From Acidobacteriota bacterium (GTDB lineage Bacteria > Acidobacteriota > Terriglobia > Terriglobales > Acidobacteriaceae), in NCBI GenBank assembly GCA_021811745.1, contig JAJZNH010000954.1:1-6017 (forward strand): a stretch of DNA of 6,017 nt, written 5' to 3'. Position 1 is the first letter of the stretch; each line of letters begins with the position of its first letter. A program made the position numbers and the translations under genes. This document shows, in pieces, positions 1-6,017 of the stretch. The notes below the pieces were generated by a model that worked only from the letters and a program-made list of their open reading frames with translations, ran no database searches and had not been told where the DNA came from.

Positions 1-1737
1 CAGAACCTGACGGAAATAGCTTTCAGCCGGCCCATAGTGCTTTTGGCGTTCGGCCAGCTCGCCCTGTACAAAGAGCAGCGAAACGCGGTCATCCTTCTTG
101 GTGCAAAGCGGCTCGGCCTTCTTGATGGCTTGCTCGGCATCCTTCCAGCGGTGCAAGCGGATGTACATCTGGGCAAGTGACAGCCATACGGCGCGGTTGT
201 CACTGGGGGATTTGTCGAGCTGGCCTTTGGCGAGGTTGATACCCTCTTCGGGTTTGCCCAAGTCAGCGAGTTCACCCGCCAACATCAATTTCACGTCGAG
301 GTTCTTCGGATAGGCCGCGACTGCCTGCTGGGCCACCGCGATCACTTTGTCATATTCCTTGGCGTCGCGATACGTATCGATCTCGCCCTGGTAACCGCGC
401 AGGGCCTGATCGCCACCCATTGCAATCAGCTTCTGATAGGCGGCGATCGCGAGGTCGGTCTTGTTTTGCTCGTGATAGATCGCCCCAAGGCGGTCGAGGA
501 AGATGCCCCGGTTATTTTTCTCCTGGGGAGTATAGGCGCCGTTAGCGTGCGAGGTGAGACCCACCATGTGCTGATAGACCGCGGTGGCCTGCTGGAACTG
601 CCCCAGCACGTCCAGCAGCAGGCCCTCGTTATAGCCGGCCTCCAGCGATTTTGGATCGATCGCGATGGCTTTTCGGATGGTGGTCAGAGCATCCTGATAC
701 TTTCCCTGCCGGCGCTGAATTTCGGAGATATGAATGAACGCGTCCGCGTTCTGTGGATCAGCTTTGGCCAGAGCCTGATACTGCTTGAGCGCTTAGTCGA
801 GCTGGCCATTGTCCAGCAGGGCCCGGGCCAGCGAGTTTAAGGTGCGCAGGTCTTCCGGATCCATATCGGAGGCGCGGTGAAAGGCGGCGATGGCTTGTTT
901 GGGCTCCTTCAACTGGTTATAGGTGGCGCCCAGGGCAAACTCCATGCGCGGGGTGCGTTCGGACTCAGGGACCGATTCGATTACCTGGGCCGCCTGCTTG
1001 AGGTTCCCGCTGTCCGCATAGATGCGCGCCAGATTCAGCACTACATCCTCGGAGTCGGGCTCGATGGCCTGGGCGGCCTGAAACTGCGCCTCTGCCTTCT
1101 TCGGCTCATGCTTGACGTTGTAAAGCTGCCCCAGAACCATCCGGTCCTGGACGTTCCCGGGTTGCAGTTCGACAATCTTCTCGAACTCGCCGATGGCCTT
1201 GTCCAGAGCGTTGCCCGCGGGCGAATTGGAGGAGACGCCGTTCTGGTTTTCGCTCAACTGGCGCAGGTAGATGCGCCCCAGAAGCCTGTGCGCATCCACG
1301 TCGTTGGGATCTTTCTTGAGGAGATTGGTGACCAGGGCCTGAGCGTCGCTCATGCGGTCGGTCCGGTAATAGAGATCGGCGAGCTCGTTGTTCAACTCCG
1401 CGGAGTCCGGGGCGGCGTCAAGGGCTGCCTTGTACTCCTCAATTGCGTGCCTTACGTAGGCGGGCTCGCCCGTTGAGAAGGCTTGATTCTCGTAGATGCC
1501 GGCCATGGCTGCATGAAAATACGCCTTCGCACGATCGGCAACCGAGGGAATGCTTTGCGTTGCGCCCGCGTCGGGTGTAGACGGTGCTTTGGCGCCCGAG
1601 CCGGGCTTGGCGGCAGTATCTTGGGCCGGGAGGCTTTTGGCAGGGGCGCTTTGAGCATGGCACCAGCCAGCCGGCAGCAACGCGAGAGAACCAGCGAGCG
1701 ATAGCCAGAGAAGCGGCGAAGTGTAGTTTGATCTCAT
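1..1737 (-). pseudogene. Secreted TPR-repeat protein, interrupted by one in-frame TAA and cut by the left edge
   Basis: Reading starts at ATG 1735-1737. Residues 1-28 form a Sec-type signal peptide (basic N-terminus, leucine-rich core, likely cleavage after CHA near residue 28). There is no lipobox, so a soluble periplasmic or secreted protein is expected. Residues 30-65 are an Ala/Pro/Lys-rich linker, and tetratricopeptide repeats begin near residue 98. They show the usual spaced small and aromatic residues and 'P-x-(D/N)' helix ends, for example around DAAPDSAELNNELADLYY and ELQPGNVQDRMVLGQLY. Translation stops at TAA (793-795) after residue 314, in the middle of a repeat. The same frame then stays open for 264 more codons to base 1, and these are again TPR repeats (ALKQYQALAKADPQNADAF and later units). 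TPR arrays are protein-protein scaffolds; the partner cannot be told from sequence. No good Shine-Dalgarno is at normal spacing: AAGGTAGG lies about 14 bases upstream. I call it a disrupted gene, although a sequencing or assembly error would restore an intact one. Confidence 0.85.
793..795 (-). other. Premature TAA codon inside a TPR unit
   Basis: The codon sits between ...DNGQLD and ALKQYQAL.... In the TPR consensus the residue before this conserved alanine is very often Glu (G-x-x-E-E-A pattern). GAA to TAA is a single-base change (G to T on the coding strand), so this looks like a nonsense substitution and not a frameshift. I checked the frame codon by codon from 792 down to 1 and found no other stop. 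The first in-frame ATG after the stop is near 565-567, inside a repeat, so there is no obvious restart at the break. TAA is not a known recoded codon for selenocysteine or pyrrolysine. Confidence 0.9.
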
Positions 1738-1897
1738 GATCTTAGGGGATTACCTACCTTTTGAGCCTTCGTGACGGATGCGGCCGCCCCGGAGAGCTCG
1801 CCGGCAATGCAGGCAGCCGATCAGAATCACCCTGCCTACCTTCTTAAAGACGATTTTACCTGTCATTTGTCGCGGTGGGAGAACGAATTAAGGGATT

Positions 1898-1944
1898 TTC
1901 CCGGCGGCGTTCATTCCGGACAAGGCAAATAGCGCCGCCGGGAA
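1898..1944. repeat. 12-bp perfect inverted repeat (hairpin) in the TPR-gene leader
   Basis: Left arm TTCCCGGCGGCG (1898-1909) and right arm CGCCGCCGGGAA (1933-1944) are exact reverse complements, separated by 23 bases. The stem is very GC-rich and would be stable in RNA from either strand. Neither side is followed by a run of T, so it is not a standard intrinsic terminator. A smaller alternative stem, GGGA-TTT-TCCC (1892-1902), overlaps the left arm and would exclude the large stem. Possible roles are transcript end protection, a factor-dependent termination aid, or a leader regulatory structure; the sequence does not decide between them. Confidence 0.7.
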
Positions 1945-2092
1945 CCTTGGTTTGTCTCCCAAAACCGCAACTTGTAGGCCGTTCATTTTCCGGGTGAAGC
2001 GGAGTTCCTGGTTGAAGGCTCAAGAAGATTCTGCCGGCAGCACCCAGCTTATTTCCCGCAAATTCCCCGTAAGGCCTGAATAGCGGACTCCT

Positions 2093-2106
2093 GCCGCTTG
2101 TGCGGC
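2093..2106 (-). terminator. Short GC hairpin after purH, possible weak terminator
   Basis: On the minus strand GCCGC-ACAA-GCGGC forms a 5-bp all-GC stem with a four-base loop, starting 28 bases beyond the purH stop codon. Position suits a transcript end, but no T-tract follows (AGGAG follows), so termination would have to be factor-assisted or the hairpin may only stabilise the 3' end. Confidence 0.25.
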
Positions 2107-2134
2107 CATAAGGAAGCGATAGGCACAACCGCTG

Positions 2135-3721
2135 TCAGTGCCGGAAGTGACGGATGCCGGTAAAGACCATGGCAACGCCCAGCTTATCGGCAGCGGCGAT
2201 TACGTCCTGGTCCTTTACCGAACCACCGGGCTGGATGACGGCGGTTGCGCCCGCCGCAGCCACGGTTTCAAGGCCGTCGGGGAAGGGAAAGAAGGCATCC
2301 GAAGCGGCGACCGAGCCCTGAAGCGGCAGCACGGCCTTTTGCGCGCCGAACCGGGCGGCGTCAACCCGGCTCATCTGGCCCGCGCCCACGCCCACCGTCT
2401 GGCCGTCGCGCGCGTACACAATGGCGTTGGATTTGACATGCTTGCAGACCCGCCAGGCGAAGAGCAGGCTGCGCATCTCCTCAGCCGTGGGTGGACGCCA
2501 CGTGACGACCTTCAGCTCGGACTCGGTGACGCGGGCTGTATCGGCGTCCTGGAGCAGCAGTCCGCCTGAGACGTGCTTGACCACCGGACGCGGTGGCGCG
2601 GCGTGGACTTCGACCAGGCGAAGGTTCTTCTTGGCCGCGAAGCACTCGCGGGCTTCGGCCGTGAAGGCCGGAGCGGCAATCGCTTCGACGAATAGCTTGG
2701 CAATCTCTTCGGCGGCGGCTCCATCCACCTCGCGGTTGATGCCGATCACTGAGCCGAAGGCTGAGACCGGGTCGCAGGCCAGGGCTTTCTGGTACGCATC
2801 GAGAATGGTCGCGCCGGTGGCCGCGCCGCAGGGGTTGGTATGCTTGATGATCGCCACCATAGGCTCGTCGAACTCCCCTGCCAGCTCCCAGCAGGCTTCG
2901 AGATCGACGAGGTTGTTGAAGCTCAACTCCTTGCCCTGGAGCTGGTTAGCGCCGGCGATACCCAGGCCGGAGCCGTCGGCGTAGAGCGCGGCGCGCTGGT
3001 GCGGATTCTCGCCGTAGCGGAGCGCCTGGGCCAGCGGAAGGTTGATGCGCAGGGTGGAGGGAAAAGCTGCCAGGTCCGGTGCGGCGGCGGCATCGGGGGC
3101 AGGGGCTTCGGCGCCGCGGGCTGCGATCTGGTCGAGCGTGTTGGCGATGGCCGAGTCGTATGCGGCGGTGAGGGAAAAGGCCTGGCGGGCCAGCCGCCAG
3201 CGGGTCTCGCGGCTCAGGGCGCCGTGGTGGTTCTTCAGTTCCTCAATGAGCGCCGGGTAATCGGACACCCGCGTTACCACCGCTACATCTTGAAAGTTCT
3301 TGGCGGCGGAGCGAACCATTGATGGACCGCCAATGTCAATGTTCTCGATCAGATGCCCAAAGGCCACGCCGGGCTGCGAGGCGGTCTTCTCAAAGGCGTA
3401 GAGATTGACCACCACCATATCAATGGGAGCGATGTCATGCGCCGCCACGGCGGCTTCGTGCTCCTCGTTGCCACGGATGTAGAGCAGGCCGCCGTGCACG
3501 CGCGGGTGCAGGGTCTTGACTCGGCCGTCGAGCATCTCAGGGAAGCCGGTCAGCTCGCTGATGTCCTGGACGCCGAGGCCGGCCTCGCGCAGGGTGCGGG
3601 CCGTACCGCCAGTGGAAACCAACTCCACGCCATAGTCCGCCAGCGCCCGGGCAAATTCCACAAGGCCAGTCTTATCGGTTACGCTCAGCAACGCCCGCCG
3701 AATCCGCTTTTCTGCGCTCAC
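2135..3721 (-). CDS. purH: PurH: bifunctional AICAR formyltransferase / IMP cyclohydrolase
   Basis: This cytoplasmic enzyme does the last two steps of de novo purine synthesis: it transfers a formyl group from 10-formyl-THF to AICAR giving FAICAR, then closes the ring to IMP. At 528 residues it has normal full length. The N-terminal MGS-like cyclohydrolase domain (about 1-200) shows TDKTGL (15-20), STGGT (36-40), [10 protein letters not shown] (64-73) and IDIGGPSM (128-135). An Ala/Pro-rich linker (about 203-220) leads to the formyltransferase domain, with RYGENPHQ (235-242), KELSFNNL (264-271), the catalytic Lys-His pair in KHTNPCG (293-299), KSNAIVY (430-436), GAGQMSR (446-452), [10 protein letters not shown] (474-483) and the family-typical C-terminal end GIRHFRH. 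All key motifs are present, so it should be active. The start is GTG (3719-3721), chosen because AGGAG lies 7 bases upstream. It is divergent from the rhomboid gene. I see no PUR box or ZTP riboswitch upstream. Confidence 0.98.
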   Translation of the reverse strand: MSAEKRIRRALLSVTDKTGLVEFARALADYGVELVSTGGTARTLREAGLGVQDISELTGFPEMLDGRVKTLHPRVHGGLLYIRGNEEHEAAVAAHDIAPIDMVVVNLYAFEKTASQPGVAFGHLIENIDIGGPSMVRSAAKNFQDVAVVTRVSDYPALIEELKNHHGALSRETRWRLARQAFSLTAAYDSAIANTLDQIAARGAEAPAPDAAAAPDLAAFPSTLRINLPLAQALRYGENPHQRAALYADGSGLGIAGANQLQGKELSFNNLVDLEACWELAGEFDEPMVAIIKHTNPCGAATGATILDAYQKALACDPVSAFGSVIGINREVDGAAAEEIAKLFVEAIAAPAFTAEARECFAAKKNLRLVEVHAAPPRPVVKHVSGGLLLQDADTARVTESELKVVTWRPPTAEEMRSLLFAWRVCKHVKSNAIVYARDGQTVGVGAGQMSRVDAARFGAQKAVLPLQGSVAASDAFFPFPDGLETVAAAGATAVIQPGGSVKDQDVIAAADKLGVAMVFTGIRHFRH

Positions 3722-3916
3722 TTATTCGCTCCTGTTCAGGGATTTACCCGTCACCGGGATGGCTATCTTCCAGCCGAGGATGCACGGGCCAAACACCAGA
3801 GTACAACCTTGGATACGCCGAATCCGCCGGTGCGGAGCCTCGGCACATCATCACCGCCTCTTTTGCATTCGCAACACACTGCCGCCAAGGGCGAAAAATG
3901 CTTTAAAGTTGATGAT
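3722..3916. promoter_or_regulatory. Divergent intergenic region, purH / rhomboid
   Basis: These 195 bases separate two divergent starts, so promoters for both genes should lie here, but I cannot place -35/-10 boxes with confidence. Visible elements are a small hairpin CCCG-TCAC-CGGG (3747-3758) in the purH leader and an 8-bp palindrome CTTTAAAG (3901-3908) just before the rhomboid start. The plus-strand rhomboid frame remains open back through this region into purH, but without a start signal or family similarity, so it is not counted as coding. Confidence 0.5.
3729..3733 (-). promoter_or_regulatory. Ribosome binding site of purH
   Basis: The minus strand reads AGGAG followed by seven bases (CGAATAA) and then GTG. 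This strong Shine-Dalgarno at ideal spacing fixes the GTG as the purH start, and the first residues ([18 protein letters not shown]) match the expected PurH N-terminus. Confidence 0.85.
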
Positions 3917-4795
3917 ATGGCCAGCAGCACCCCTGTACCACCATCTTTCGGGCGCAGCCCTGTCCCCCCGAGTGCGGAGCCGGAGATCATGCCGCCGGAA
4001 GGGAACTACACGCAGCCGCCGGCGCAACCGCGCAAGCGCAGGTCAACATGGGCGTCGGCGCCAGCCACCTATCTTCTGGTGGGGATCAACTGCGCCGTTT
4101 TTATTGACATGGTGGCGCACGGAATCAGCATCGGCTCGCCGACGGTCGGGCAATTGATGGCCTGGGGCGCCAATAACGCGGGCGCGGTGCTGATCGGCGG
4201 CCAATGGTGGCGCATTATTACCGCCATGTTTTTGCATGTCGGCATCCTGCATCTGGCCACGAATATGTGGTGCCTGTGGAACCTGGGCCTGCTGGCGGAG
4301 CCGCTGATGGGCTCATTCGGAGTGATTGCGGTTTACATCCTTACCGGCGCGGCGGGAAACCTGCTCTCGACGCTGGTCAACTGGTTCTGGCCGATTCACT
4401 ACGAGGGCAATATCTTCTTTCCGGCGGGCGCGGGGGCCTCCGGCGCCGTTTTTGGCATTGCCGGAGCGCTGATCATCCTGCTGAAGTCGAACCGGCTCCC
4501 AGTGCCGCGTTACGAACTGAAAAGGCTGCGTAAGTCGGTCATTTACTTTGCCGCGCTCAACCTGGTTATTGGTTTCTCCATCTGGGGCGGGAACTTCGTG
4601 GTGCACTCGGGGCTGAACATTGACAACATGGCGCACCTGGGCGGCTTCTCTTGTGGTCTGCTCTTTGCGATGCCGATGGTTCCGCGGCTGGGCTCGTCGC
4701 GCAGCGACTTCCAGCTCAGACTGCGGATAGCCGTAGGCATGGTGGTGGGTCTGCTGGTTTTGTTCGGGTTTTACCTGGCGCAATTGCCACGTTAG
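3917..4795 (+). CDS. Rhomboid-family intramembrane serine protease
   Basis: Rhomboids cut transmembrane substrates within the lipid bilayer using a Ser-His dyad. Counting from ATG 3917 the protein has 292 residues. Residues 1-44 are a Pro-rich, probably cytoplasmic tail ending in a basic RKRR patch. The membrane domain follows, with a first helix around 49-67 and a last one around 270-290. Diagnostic motifs are WWRIITAMFLH (97-107), the HLATN segment with His112 and Asn116 that help form the oxyanion hole, GASG with nucleophile Ser175, and AHLGG with catalytic His240. All catalytic residues are intact. A basic loop (about 190-206) fits the positive-inside rule. Substrate is unknown. The start is uncertain: ATG 3917 has no clear Shine-Dalgarno, while ATG 3989 (residue 25) has GGAG nine bases upstream and would give 268 residues. 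The gene is convergent with the XRE gene, 57 bases apart, with no clear terminator between them. Confidence 0.93.
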   Translation: MASSTPVPPSFGRSPVPPSAEPEIMPPEGNYTQPPAQPRKRRSTWASAPATYLLVGINCAVFIDMVAHGISIGSPTVGQLMAWGANNAGAVLIGGQWWRIITAMFLHVGILHLATNMWCLWNLGLLAEPLMGSFGVIAVYILTGAAGNLLSTLVNWFWPIHYEGNIFFPAGAGASGAVFGIAGALIILLKSNRLPVPRYELKRLRKSVIYFAALNLVIGFSIWGGNFVVHSGLNIDNMAHLGGFSCGLLFAMPMVPRLGSSRSDFQLRLRIAVGMVVGLLVLFGFYLAQLPR

Positions 4796-4852
4796 AGAGG
4801 CATGCGCCAGAGCGCTGGAGGCACTGCAAACCCATCGCCGCCACAATTGCGC

Positions 4853-5203
4853 CTAGCGGGCGGCCGTGGCTGCGAATTTCCTCACCATGGCCAACAGCAA
4901 CTTGCGGTCGCTCTCATTCAGGTTGGCGGAGTAGCGGCGAATCTGCGTGAGGAAACGCAACTCGTCGTCGGAAAGCTTTTGCGCGCTGAACTGATGCCCC
5001 AGCGCGTCGTCGGCGAAAAACTGGGCGATGGGCAGGTCGAGCGCCACGGCAATTTTTGACAGCGTGTCCAGCGAGGGCACGGTGTGACCGTTTTCCACGC
5101 GCGAAAGGTAGCAACGCAAGAGGCCGGTCTTCTTTTCGATATCCCCCTGCGAGAGCCCTTTTTGCAGCCTGTAGGCGCGAATGGTCGTCCCGATCTTCGC
5201 CAT
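4853..5203 (-). CDS. XRE-family helix-turn-helix transcriptional regulator
   Basis: A small DNA-binding protein of 116 residues. Residues 5-63 form a Cro/C1-type (HTH_3) domain: IRAYRLQKGLSQGDIEKKTG with the turn near 20-28, then the recognition part CYLSRVENGHTVPSLDTLSKIA (31-52), with the family-typical S-R-x-E-N-G and P-S-L-x-T-L elements. The remaining C-terminal part (about 75-116) is charged and probably helical, and may serve dimerisation. I recognise this wording of the HTH as common in acidobacterial regulators, but no target is known to me. The start ATG 5201-5203 is chosen over an upstream ATG (5255-5257) because AGGA lies nine bases before it and the upstream 18 codons fall outside the domain. 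It could autoregulate through the AT-rich region upstream; that is inference. Confidence 0.9.
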   Translation of the reverse strand: MAKIGTTIRAYRLQKGLSQGDIEKKTGLLRCYLSRVENGHTVPSLDTLSKIAVALDLPIAQFFADDALGHQFSAQKLSDDELRFLTQIRRYSANLNESDRKLLLAMVRKFAATAAR

Positions 5204-5212
5204 CGATGAATG

Positions 5213-5216
5213 TCCT
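5213..5216 (-). promoter_or_regulatory. Ribosome binding site of the XRE gene
   Basis: The minus strand reads AGGA, nine bases before ATG 5201-5203, within a GGACAGGA purine-rich context. It supports the shorter 116-residue start over the upstream ATG. Confidence 0.6.
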
Positions 5217-5353
5217 GTCCGATCCCTGCCTGAGTTTATTTTCTTGGCAGCAATCAAAAAGTTATTGGCTTAAGAGTTAACACGGGCGAGGCAGGAATGC
5301 AAGCTGAGTCGTCTTGTTTCTATTACTTAAGTCACCTACAAGGCTGATTTGCG

Positions 5354-5367
5354 GTACCGATCGGTAC
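5354..5367. repeat. Perfect 14-bp palindrome, possible operator or transcript-end hairpin
   Basis: GTACCGATCGGTAC is its own reverse complement. It begins 11 bases beyond the hydrolase stop codon and lies about 150 bases upstream of the XRE start. Such a symmetric site fits a dimeric regulator, and the zero-spacer form resembles TetR-type operators in general shape. As RNA it could fold to a 5-bp stem with a GATC loop, but no T-tract follows on the minus strand, so a standard terminator is unlikely. Confidence 0.45.
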
Positions 5368-5378
5368 GACGCACGTTC

Positions 5379-6017
5379 CTACTGCTTCAGTGTCTCCCCA
5401 AAGAAGCGATCGATCCTCGCCAGCGCGTCGGCGGTATCGGCAGGACGGTACCCACCGGTGTTGCCGGGATTCTCGAAAGCATGGCCGGCATCGGGATAGA
5501 TCTTGACATTCACAGGCTTGCCCAGCGACTGCATGGTGGCCACAAATGCGTGGACAGACTGCGGAGAAATGCCTCGGTCTTCGCCGCCGAAGTTCCCCAG
5601 GACGGCGGCGTGAATCCGGGCCAGAGCAGCCTTGTCGGTGGCCAGCGAGCCGTAGTTGATGGCCACGGCCCGGAGCGACGGCGCGGCGATGGCAAGCTGC
5701 AGTGCGAAGCCTCCGCCCATGCACCAGCCCACCGCGCCAACACGGCGAGGGTTTACGTCCTTGCGCTGCTGGAGCCAGGCGAGGGCTGACGTCAGATCGC
5801 GCACGCCCTGGTCCTGCGGCAGGCCGCGCGAGAGTTCGTGAGCCAGCTCAGGGTCGGTTGCTACTTTGCCGTGATAGAGGTCAACTGCGAGGGCCACATA
5901 GCCCTGGGCCGCATAGCCTGCTGCCTTCTGCTTGACCCAATCGTTCAAACCCCACCACTCGTGGATCACGATGAGGGCTGGATGCGGGCCAGCGCCTTGA
6001 GGCAGGTAGAGCAGAGA
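5379..6017 (-). CDS. Dienelactone hydrolase family protein, N-terminus beyond the right edge
   Basis: An alpha/beta hydrolase of the DLH family, whose type member opens dienelactone to maleylacetate in chloroaromatic breakdown; most chromosomal members have unknown substrates. The visible part is 212 residues, reading from base 6017. The Cys-Asp-His triad is complete: nucleophile Cys in GWCMGG (codon 5721-5723), Asp in GGEDRG (5577-5579) and His in PDAGHAFENP (5481-5483). The DLH-specific Glu appears in IVIHEWWGLND, and AVDLYHGKVATDP is also typical. The frame is open to the edge without a start, and the fold's first strand is only partly visible, so at least some 30 N-terminal residues, perhaps with a signal peptide, are missing. 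A GTG at 5967-5969 falls inside the conserved HEWWG strand and is not the true start. The C-terminus (FFGETLKQ) is normal. The XRE gene follows 175 bases downstream on the same strand. Confidence 0.93.
   Translation of the reverse strand, partial: SLLYLPQGAGPHPALIVIHEWWGLNDWVKQKAAGYAAQGYVALAVDLYHGKVATDPELAHELSRGLPQDQGVRDLTSALAWLQQRKDVNPRRVGAVGWCMGGGFALQLAIAAPSLRAVAINYGSLATDKAALARIHAAVLGNFGGEDRGISPQSVHAFVATMQSLGKPVNVKIYPDAGHAFENPGNTGGYRPADTADALARIDRFFGETLKQ

Larger units (their letters stand above)
1738..2134. other. Intergenic region between purH and the TPR gene
   Basis: This 397-base stretch holds no gene I recognise. Transcribed from the minus strand it would be the purH 3' end followed by the leader of the TPR gene. 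It contains a GC hairpin just after purH (2093-2106), a 12-bp perfect inverted repeat (1898-1944), and two copies of AAGGTAGG on the minus strand (1753-1760 and 1835-1842), the nearer one lying just upstream of the TPR start codon. A 90-codon open frame (1856-2128, minus) has no family resemblance and a composition like translated noncoding DNA. A 38-codon open frame at 1750-1866 is discussed as a finding. I could not place a convincing -35/-10 pair. Confidence 0.6.
5204..5378. promoter_or_regulatory. AT-rich intergenic region upstream of the XRE gene
   Basis: These 175 bases lie between the end of the hydrolase gene and the XRE start, both on the minus strand. The stretch is visibly richer in A and T than the coding DNA around it, as expected for a promoter. 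A possible -10 on the minus strand is TAAACT (5233-5238), about 30 bases before the start codon, but no good -35 sits at the right distance. CTTAAG occurs twice (5269-5274 and 5326-5331, the second inside the 8-bp palindrome ACTTAAGT), and a 14-bp palindrome lies at 5354-5367. I find no gene in it. Confidence 0.45.

Noticed and set aside
793..795. Programmed readthrough or recoding of the TAA
   Set aside because: Known amino-acid recoding uses TGA (selenocysteine) or TAG (pyrrolysine). No downstream structure was identified to suggest readthrough of TAA, and a point mutation or base error is simpler.
877..1476. 199-codon plus-strand open frame inside the TPR gene
   Set aside because: It is the antisense shadow of a clear TPR-coding frame; its translation resembles no family and is the product of high third-position GC.
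1856..2128. 90-codon minus-strand open frame just after purH
   Set aside because: Its translation is Arg/Pro-rich with no domain, it spans two hairpins, and no proper ribosome binding site precedes it.
3353..3916. Plus-strand open frame extending the rhomboid frame upstream by 188 codons
   Set aside because: It runs antisense through purH, has no ribosome binding site or family resemblance, and is a GC-rich shadow frame. Rhomboid homology begins well after 3917.
3722..3916. ZTP riboswitch or PUR box before purH
   Set aside because: Such elements are known before purine genes in some bacteria, but I could not match their conserved cores here; only a 4-bp hairpin is seen.
4796..4852. Bidirectional terminator between the convergent rhomboid and XRE genes
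   Set aside because: The only stem is CCAG-AGCG-CTGG (4807-4818), four base pairs with no T-tract on either strand, which is too weak to call.

Overview
This is a GC-rich bacterial chromosomal segment. Gene content and protein style suggest Acidobacteriota (Terriglobia-like). The main pointers are the short XRE regulator, whose helix-turn-helix wording is typical of that phylum, and the alanine- and proline-rich periplasmic TPR protein. The assignment rests on recognition only, not on a database search. I see no mobile element, tRNA, rRNA, CRISPR array or phage gene; it reads as an ordinary core/housekeeping neighbourhood.

Layout, left to right: (1) 1-1737, minus strand, a secreted TPR-repeat protein that runs off the left edge and is interrupted by one in-frame TAA at 793-795. 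(2) 1738-2134, a 397-base gene-free stretch with two hairpins and the leader of the TPR gene. (3) 2135-3721, minus strand, complete purH, starting at GTG behind a strong AGGAG. (4) 3722-3916, a divergent intergenic region. (5) 3917-4795, plus strand, an intact rhomboid-family intramembrane serine protease. (6) 4853-5203, minus strand, a small XRE-type DNA-binding regulator, convergent with the rhomboid gene. (7) 5204-5378, a relatively AT-rich intergenic region with a perfect 14-bp palindrome. (8) 5379-6017, minus strand, a dienelactone hydrolase-family protein whose N-terminus lies beyond the right edge.

The genes do not form one obvious pathway. purH does the last two steps of IMP synthesis. 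The rhomboid and the TPR protein act at the membrane and outside it. The XRE protein may control itself or a neighbour, and the hydrolase is a cytoplasmic or exported Cys-Asp-His alpha/beta hydrolase. purH and the TPR gene are co-directional but 397 bases apart, so they are probably separate transcription units. The most notable observation is the nonsense codon in the TPR gene, because the reading frame stays fully coding on both sides of it. I found no evidence of a new biological system here.
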